DNA of 11,340 nt from Bacteroidota bacterium. Lineage in GTDB: Bacteria; Bacteroidota; Bacteroidia; UKL13-3. Under the pieces are notes generated by a model that ran no database searches, was not told where the DNA came from, and worked only from the letters and a program-made list of their open reading frames with translations. Of the stretch, positions 7,505 to 11,340 are shown in pieces. Both the position numbers and the translations under genes were made by a program. Numbering within the stretch: the stretch's first letter is position 1; every line of letters begins with the position of its first letter. Where the stretch lies: contig VEQB01000045.1 in the NCBI GenBank assembly GCA_018883485.1, positions 1-11,340 on the forward strand. The letters run 5' to 3'.

Positions 7505-8200
7505 TTAATTACCTCTGTTTTTGTAATTATTATTTTTAAAATTACGGTTTTTCTTAAAGTTATTATTACGGTTTTTATTGTTGTTGTTATTGTTCCTTTG
7601 CCCGCCAAAGGTATCTCCGCCAATGGTTTGAACCTTACGCTGCTGCATGTATTTAAATTGCAACTCATCGCTTTCATCCAATCTAATTTTACCCTTGCTA
7701 ATTTCTGAAAGATGTTGCAATACTTCATTATCTTGAAGCATTTCTAAGTTCCAAGCCTTACTACTCATTTTCATAAATGATCCAATGGCATTGATGTAGG
7801 CAGTTCTTTGCGCACCCTCTTCTAAGGCAGCCACATGCTCAATCATTTTTGCTACTGTTTTACCATAAAAACGGTATTTGATGCGCGATTGCGGATAGCC
7901 CATTGGCTCTGGTCTTGCCGTTACTGTTTCTGGGGTTGGGATAGGGTAAGGTGAATCTACCTCAAGTTTGAAGTCACTCATAATAAATAAGTGATCCCAA
8001 AGCTTTTGTTTGTAGTCTAAAACTTCTTTAACCATAGGGTTAAATTGTTGCATCAGTTTTATTATTTCTTCTGCAAGTTTCTGACGCCTTTCTCTGTCAC
8101 TTTCGGCTACGGCAACTTCAATTAATTTTTGGATTATTCTTCCATGTTCGGAAATCCTTAGCTTACCTCTTTCGGTATTATACTCTAAACTTAGACTCAT
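7505..8200 (-). CDS. DUF4290 domain-containing protein with Asn/Lys/Arg-rich tail
   Basis: A 231-residue protein of unknown function. Residues 1 to about 165 match the Bacteroidota-specific DUF4290 family: LEYNTERGKLRISEHGR near the start, an EEIIKLMQQFNP helix, DYKQKLWDHLFIMS, and the proline-rich PYPIPTPETV before a second helical block (AKMIEHVAALEEG). The body looks helical and soluble, without a signal peptide. After GGDTFGG the tail (200-231) contains only a few residue types: 17 Asn, 5 Lys and 4 Arg among the last 31, with no acidic residue. Such a tail is probably disordered and could bind RNA or another polyanion, which is inference. The gene starts 29 bp after the recN stop on the same strand, so cotranscription with recN is likely. 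Confidence 0.88.
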   Translation of the reverse strand: MSLSLEYNTERGKLRISEHGRIIQKLIEVAVAESDRERRQKLAEEIIKLMQQFNPMVKEVLDYKQKLWDHLFIMSDFKLEVDSPYPIPTPETVTARPEPMGYPQSRIKYRFYGKTVAKMIEHVAALEEGAQRTAYINAIGSFMKMSSKAWNLEMLQDNEVLQHLSEISKGKIRLDESDELQFKYMQQRKVQTIGGDTFGGQRNNNNNNKNRNNNFKKNRNFKNNNYKNRGN

Positions 8201-8229
8201 GTATGGTTTGCAAGATAGTTATTTTCTGA

Positions 8230-9891
8230 TTATTCTCCCATTAATTCCCTAGCTGCGGCAAGTACCTTTTCTGAAGGGTTTTCGCCGCTTAACATACGGG
8301 CAATTTCTTCTACTCGCTCTTCGGGTTGCAAGCTTTTAATGCGGGTTTGTGTAGTATTATTTTCTAATTGCTTGTACACATATAAATGTTGCTGTGCTTT
8401 TCCTGCAATTTGAGGTAAATGTGTAATGGCAATTACTTGGTGGTTTAGCGCATGTTGTTGCATTAGGATGGCCACTTTCTGCGCGGCTTCGCCAGAAATA
8501 CCTGTATCAATTTCGTCAAATACAATACTTGGTAATTGCACCTTATCTGCAATTAAAGATTTAATACAAAGCATTAACCTACTTAACTCTCCACCGCTAG
8601 CTACTTTATTAATGGGTTGTGGCGCAAAACCGCGATTTGCACTAAATAAAAAGGCCAAATCATCGGCACCTTCTGGCCCGCATTTTTCCAGCGGTATAGG
8701 TTCAAACTGAACCGAGAAAACGGCATTGGGTAATGCCACCTGAACAAACAAAGCATTTACCTGAGCTTCAATTTGTGGAATGGCTCTGGCTCTTTTTTTA
8801 CTTAGTAATTCAGCTTCTTGTAGCAATTTATTTTTGCAGTTTTCTAAATGTAAAGTTGCTTTTACAATTTCATTTTCTAATGAACCAAGTGCCTCAAATT
8901 GTAGTTCAAATTGTTGTTGTAATACTATCAATTCTTCACTGCTGCTAACCTTATGCTTTTTTTGCAAATGAAATAATTGTTGTATGCGATTTTCAATTTC
9001 TGCTAAGGTTTGTGGATCGCTAATAGTTTGCTCGCTTATACTCTGTAACTCTTGGGCAATATCTTTCAACTCTTCAATGCTAGAGTCTAACCGCAACATA
9101 ATTTGTTGTAATCCATGGTGGTGTTTGGCAGCAGCGCTGAGCCAAGTTTTGGCTTCTCTTAAACGATCAATTAAACTTAAATCTCCAACTTCTAATAGGC
9201 CATTTACTTGGGAGGCGGCTTGTTGTATGCTATCGGCATTGCTCAATTCATCTAAACGCGTTTCAAGTATTTCTTGTTCGCCTTCTTTAGGGTTCAATTC
9301 TTGTAATTCATTTAACACAAATCGCAAATAATCTTCATCTTGCCTAGAGCCAGCTTCTTTTTGAACCAATGCCGCCAAGGTAGTTTGTGCCTGTTTATAG
9401 TTTTTATAAACCTCTTGGTATTTTAATTTTTGTTCAATAGTTCCTGCAATGGCATCTACCACCTGAAGCTGGAAACTACTTTCATTTAGTTCTAAAGTTT
9501 GGTGCTGCGAAACAATATCTATTAGCTGCAAGCCTAAAACTCTAAGTACTTGAAGGGTAACAGGGGTGTCGTTAATAAATGCCCTAGACTTGCCCGCAGC
9601 GGTAAGTTCTCTTCTAATAATGCAAGGGTTTAAATCATCTAATTCTTGTTGTTCAAAAAAGGCATGAAGGTTGTAACCACTTAGGTTAAAAGTGGCTTCT
9701 ACCACACATTTTTCGCTGCCTTGCATTACAACTTTGGTATCTGCTCTGTCTCCTAAAATGAGGCCTAATGCTCCCATTAAAATAGATTTACCCGCACCTG
9801 TTTCCCCTGTAATAATATTTAAGCCCTTATCAAATCTGATTTGGGTATGCTGTATGATAGCATAATTAGAAATGCTTAAACTTTGTAACAT
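8230..9891 (-). CDS. recN: DNA repair protein RecN
   Basis: SMC-like ATPase that acts early in recombinational repair of double-strand breaks, gathering and bridging DNA ends on the nucleoid. All landmarks of the 553-residue family are present. Walker A is GETGAGKS (29-36). The Q-loop region is IVSQHQTLEL (126-135). There is a long coiled-coil centre (about 150-370) rich in Gln, Glu and Leu. The ABC signature is ASGGELSR (431-438), Walker B is SIVFDEID (455-462), followed by TGISGEAA, and the switch His lies in THLPQIA (490-496). The ATG at 9891 opens onto the conserved LQSLSISNYAII. Length and motif order are normal and no frameshift is seen. It precedes DUF4290 by 29 bp and follows the T9SS type A ORF by 56 bp. 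Confidence 0.98.
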   Translation of the reverse strand: MLQSLSISNYAIIQHTQIRFDKGLNIITGETGAGKSILMGALGLILGDRADTKVVMQGSEKCVVEATFNLSGYNLHAFFEQQELDDLNPCIIRRELTAAGKSRAFINDTPVTLQVLRVLGLQLIDIVSQHQTLELNESSFQLQVVDAIAGTIEQKLKYQEVYKNYKQAQTTLAALVQKEAGSRQDEDYLRFVLNELQELNPKEGEQEILETRLDELSNADSIQQAASQVNGLLEVGDLSLIDRLREAKTWLSAAAKHHHGLQQIMLRLDSSIEELKDIAQELQSISEQTISDPQTLAEIENRIQQLFHLQKKHKVSSSEELIVLQQQFELQFEALGSLENEIVKATLHLENCKNKLLQEAELLSKKRARAIPQIEAQVNALFVQVALPNAVFSVQFEPIPLEKCGPEGADDLAFLFSANRGFAPQPINKVASGGELSRLMLCIKSLIADKVQLPSIVFDEIDTGISGEAAQKVAILMQQHALNHQVIAITHLPQIAGKAQQHLYVYKQLENNTTQTRIKSLQPEERVEEIARMLSGENPSEKVLAAARELMGE

Positions 9892-9911
9892 AAGTTTACG
9901 AATATAAGCAG

Positions 9912-9943
9912 CAGAAATAGTAGCTAGATTCTTGTGTTTTCAA
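9912..9943 (-). promoter_or_regulatory. Candidate Bacteroidota-type promoter for recN
   Basis: On the minus strand there is TTG (9943-9941), a 21-nt spacer, then TATTTCTG (9919-9912). This matches the phylum's TTG / TAnnTTTG pattern with one mismatch, and the spacing equals that of the candidate upstream of rlmF. The box ends 20 nt before the recN ATG. It would let recN-DUF4290 be transcribed independently of the T9SS gene. The call is weak because the motif is short and AT-rich. Confidence 0.25.
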
Positions 9944-9947
9944 CAAA

Positions 9948-10985
9948 TTAATCTATACGCAGTTTTTTGGTTACTTTTTGTCCGTTTGCCTGCAGTTCTA
10001 CAAAGTAAATTCCAGATTTTAAGGTGCTGGTATTCATGGGTAAAACTTGCTGCGGAGCGAGGGAGAACGCTATAACTTCTTCACCTAGTAAATTATAAAT
10101 ACGAACTTGACTTGCTTGGTTCAAACCGCTTGAAAAATTAACCAAATCTTTTCCTGGATTTGGGAAAAAGCTTAAAGCTTCTTTTTCTATAGCTTTCTCA
10201 ACCAAAGCAGTTGTAGGTGCTGTAACGCTGATATAATTTGAACGTAAAGTATCGTCTGACCCCCCTAAATAATTCACTAGTAACTTTACACTGTACACAC
10301 CTTCTGCCTCAAATAGCACTCTTGGAGAGGCACTATTCGCGGTAGTTCCAGCAACGAATCTATAAGTTGAAGGCGTTATGGTCCAAGTATATTTTGTTGG
10401 AGAATTTAAACTTTGATTGGTTAACGTAATGGTATCTTTGGTAGTAGCCTTGGTTCTTGAAGCCGTAAAACGCGCATTGTTTCTATATAATTCTGGGCGG
10501 TAACGGTCTTTATAACGAATAGTAGTTTGTTGTGTAAAGTTGTTTAAAACAACTTCCATTAAGGGGAAATCTTGATTTTTACCAAACCAATAATATTCAG
10601 TTCTGCTATTGGGGATTGGAATGCCTGTTGCTCCTAATGAAATCGAATCTACTCCATCAACTTCAGATTTAACGCGCAAACATTCAAATGTGCCATAGGG
10701 TGTAATAATTGTACCCCATCCATCTACTTCTGTTCTTCTAGTTCCGGTTTGAACCAATGAACCAAGGCCAGCAAAGCCTGCCGAACCTTCATAATAGCCT
10801 TCAAATACTTTTTCATATTCTAAGACGGGTGTTTCAATAGGTTTGAAACCATAATAAACAGCTACTTCTTGGGCTTTTTCAAAAAAACCTTGAAAACTAT
10901 AGTATTCCTCATTCATAATATCTCGCATTCCTTTTGGGGAAGCTAGATCTTTCAAATTTGCTTTTGTTTTTTTTATTTTAGTCAT
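9948..10985 (-). CDS. Chimeric ORF: HisS N-terminus fused in frame to a T9SS type A-sorted PKD protein
   Basis: The 345-residue ORF has two unrelated parts. Residues 1 to about 60 are the start of a histidyl-tRNA synthetase (see the separate entry). From about residue 63 (GYYEGSAGF) it reads as a Bacteroidota secreted protein. First comes a domain with VDGWGTIITPYGTFECLRVK (87-106) and EYYWFGKNQDFPLMEV (130-145), found in many T9SS substrates. Next is a PKD-like domain at about 171-256 (KYTWTITPS, VYSVKLLV). Last is a type A sorting domain at about 270-345: FFPNPGKD, VRIYNLLGEEV, LKSGIYFVEL and terminal KKLRID. A T9SS substrate needs a Sec signal peptide; here the N-terminus is lysine-rich and cytoplasmic in character, so the product as written could not be exported. 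The secreted gene's true 5' end is therefore missing, probably through an assembly join or rearrangement near 10800. Confidence 0.85.
   Translation of the reverse strand: MTKIKKTKANLKDLASPKGMRDIMNEEYYSFQGFFEKAQEVAVYYGFKPIETPVLEYEKVFEGYYEGSAGFAGLGSLVQTGTRRTEVDGWGTIITPYGTFECLRVKSEVDGVDSISLGATGIPIPNSRTEYYWFGKNQDFPLMEVVLNNFTQQTTIRYKDRYRPELYRNNARFTASRTKATTKDTITLTNQSLNSPTKYTWTITPSTYRFVAGTTANSASPRVLFEAEGVYSVKLLVNYLGGSDDTLRSNYISVTAPTTALVEKAIEKEALSFFPNPGKDLVNFSSGLNQASQVRIYNLLGEEVIAFSLAPQQVLPMNTSTLKSGIYFVELQANGQKVTKKLRID
10801..10985 (-). pseudogene. hisS: hisS 5' fragment (histidyl-tRNA synthetase N-terminus), CPR-like
   Basis: The first ~60 codons carry the class II HisRS opening: a lysine-rich leader, SPKGMRDIMNEEYY (16-29), then FFEKAQEVAVYYGFKPIETPVLE (34-56). 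In the family, KG-x-RD is motif-1-proximal sequence and YGF-x-x-I-x-TP leads into motif 1; the next expected landmarks (a GVGE-type turn and the MYTF segment) are absent because the frame moves into a T9SS protein. Bacteroidota HisS normally begins differently, with PKGTRDFSP-like sequence; the SPKGM form reminds me of Patescibacteria. It starts 19 bp after the lepB stop on the same strand, consistent with a lepB-hisS operon. The exact end is uncertain, about 10780-10825. Confidence 0.75.
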
Positions 10986-11004
10986 AATTTTTTAATAATA
11001 ATTT

Positions 11005-11340
11005 TTAGTTAATACTTCCTGGGAACAAACCAATTTTATTTAATGGGAATAGTCGGACGAAAACTTTTCCTAAAAGTAAATCTTTTTTAACTGATCCCCA
11101 ATATCTTGAATCAGAACTAGCTATTCTATTATCACCCATGACAAAATATTCATCATTAGCCAATGTCACATGGGCATCAATACCACCTACATTTTTAATA
11201 TAAGATTGATCTAATTTAAATCCTGAAGGATTTTCACTATTTGTAATAGTCACTTCATCAGCGGCACTATTCACATCGACAGTTTCTCCAGGCAATCCTA
11301 TAACTCTTTTGATATAAAAAATTTTTGTATTGTTTGGATA
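11005..11340 (-). CDS. lepB: Signal peptidase I, C-terminal part (5'-partial)
   Basis: Membrane-anchored serine/lysine protease that removes signal peptides from Sec-exported proteins on the outer face of the cytoplasmic membrane. The frame stays open to the window edge, giving 111 residues, so the gene is cut by the window; the TTG at 11295 is an internal Leu, not a start. Visible motifs are box D YIKRVIGLPGE, whose Lys (codon at 11310-11308) is the catalytic general base, and box E GDNRIASSDSRYWG, preceded by EYFVM. The terminus KVFVRLFPLNKIGLFPGSIN is an ordinary family ending. The box B Ser and the membrane segment lie beyond the window. The ~44-residue insert between boxes D and E is compact, as in small signal peptidases of Gram-positive or CPR type rather than the long Bacteroidota enzyme. 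It lies just upstream of the hisS fragment. Confidence 0.9.
   Translation of the reverse strand, partial: YPNNTKIFYIKRVIGLPGETVDVNSAADEVTITNSENPSGFKLDQSYIKNVGGIDAHVTLANDEYFVMGDNRIASSDSRYWGSVKKDLLLGKVFVRLFPLNKIGLFPGSIN

Noticed and set aside
7560..7600. Short ATT/GTT-rich direct repeats that could suggest a microsatellite or CRISPR-like array
   Set aside because: They are the antisense of Asn codons in the DUF4290 tail; there is no regular repeat-spacer spacing.
7402..7728. 108-codon minus-strand ORF spanning the dapD end and the DUF4290 tail
   Set aside because: It is an out-of-frame reading of two well-supported genes; its Thr/Ile-rich stretch is simply the shifted reading of the AAT/AAC-rich DUF4290 tail.
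8984..9331. 115-codon plus-strand ORF antisense to recN
   Set aside because: It lies wholly inside the recN coiled-coil region, has serine/cysteine-rich composition typical of reverse-strand reading, and matches no family I recognise. Similar antisense ORFs at 8426-8710, 8733-8971 and 4674-4862 are dismissed for the same reason.
11005..11295. Complete small 96-residue protein starting at the TTG at 11295
   Set aside because: The frame continues upstream through the catalytic YIKRVIG motif to the window edge, so this is the end of a larger signal peptidase I.
1..11340. A new defence, mobile or biosynthetic gene system
   Set aside because: Apart from the chimeric end and the gene stub, every sizeable gene belongs to a known family with ordinary length and motifs; no transposase, integrase, toxin-antitoxin pair or repeat array is present.

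Overview
The first ~10.8 kb reads as chromosome of a low-GC Bacteroidota. It has two type IX secretion (T9SS) substrates, one with a gliding-motility type B tail and one with a type A tail. It also has a DUF4290 protein, a GH92 exo-alpha-mannosidase, and a metallo-beta-lactamase-fold hydrolase of a kind common in that phylum. The order cannot be resolved from the sequence alone.

Layout. Plus strand: the 3' part of a large secreted multidomain protein (1-1740) and an MBL-fold hydrolase (1778-2608). A short junk-like zone follows (2606-2780), with a 7-nt tandem repeat and what looks like the N-terminal stub of a lost membrane-protein gene. Minus strand: rlmF (23S rRNA m6A1618 methyltransferase) followed by an exported GH92 mannosidase. 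Divergent from rlmF on the plus strand is dapD (lysine/diaminopimelate synthesis), whose stop lies 3 bp from the stop of the convergent DUF4290 gene. Minus strand again: recN then DUF4290 as a likely two-gene unit, and upstream of recN a T9SS type A substrate.

The last ~540 bp (about 10801-11340) do not match the rest. They encode, on the minus strand, the C-terminal part of a signal peptidase I (lepB), then after 19 bp the first ~60 codons of a histidyl-tRNA synthetase (hisS). That hisS start runs in frame into the T9SS substrate gene, producing a chimeric ORF with a synthetase N-terminus and a secretion-tail C-terminus, but no signal peptide. By hand count, GC falls from about 38% (10381-10800) to about 30% (10801-11340). 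The protein style of lepB/hisS recalls Patescibacteria/CPR genomes. The simplest reading is a metagenomic assembly join between two organisms; a real recombination is the alternative.

Working together: recN/DUF4290, rlmF and dapD are housekeeping genes (DNA repair, ribosome modification, cell-wall/lysine precursor). GH92, the MBL hydrolase and the T9SS proteins are envelope or extracellular functions. I see no tRNA or rRNA gene, CRISPR array, transposase, phage gene or obvious defence system. I did not find a convincing new multi-gene system; the most notable items are the chimera, the gene stub with its heptamer repeat, and the duplicated domain pair in the first protein.
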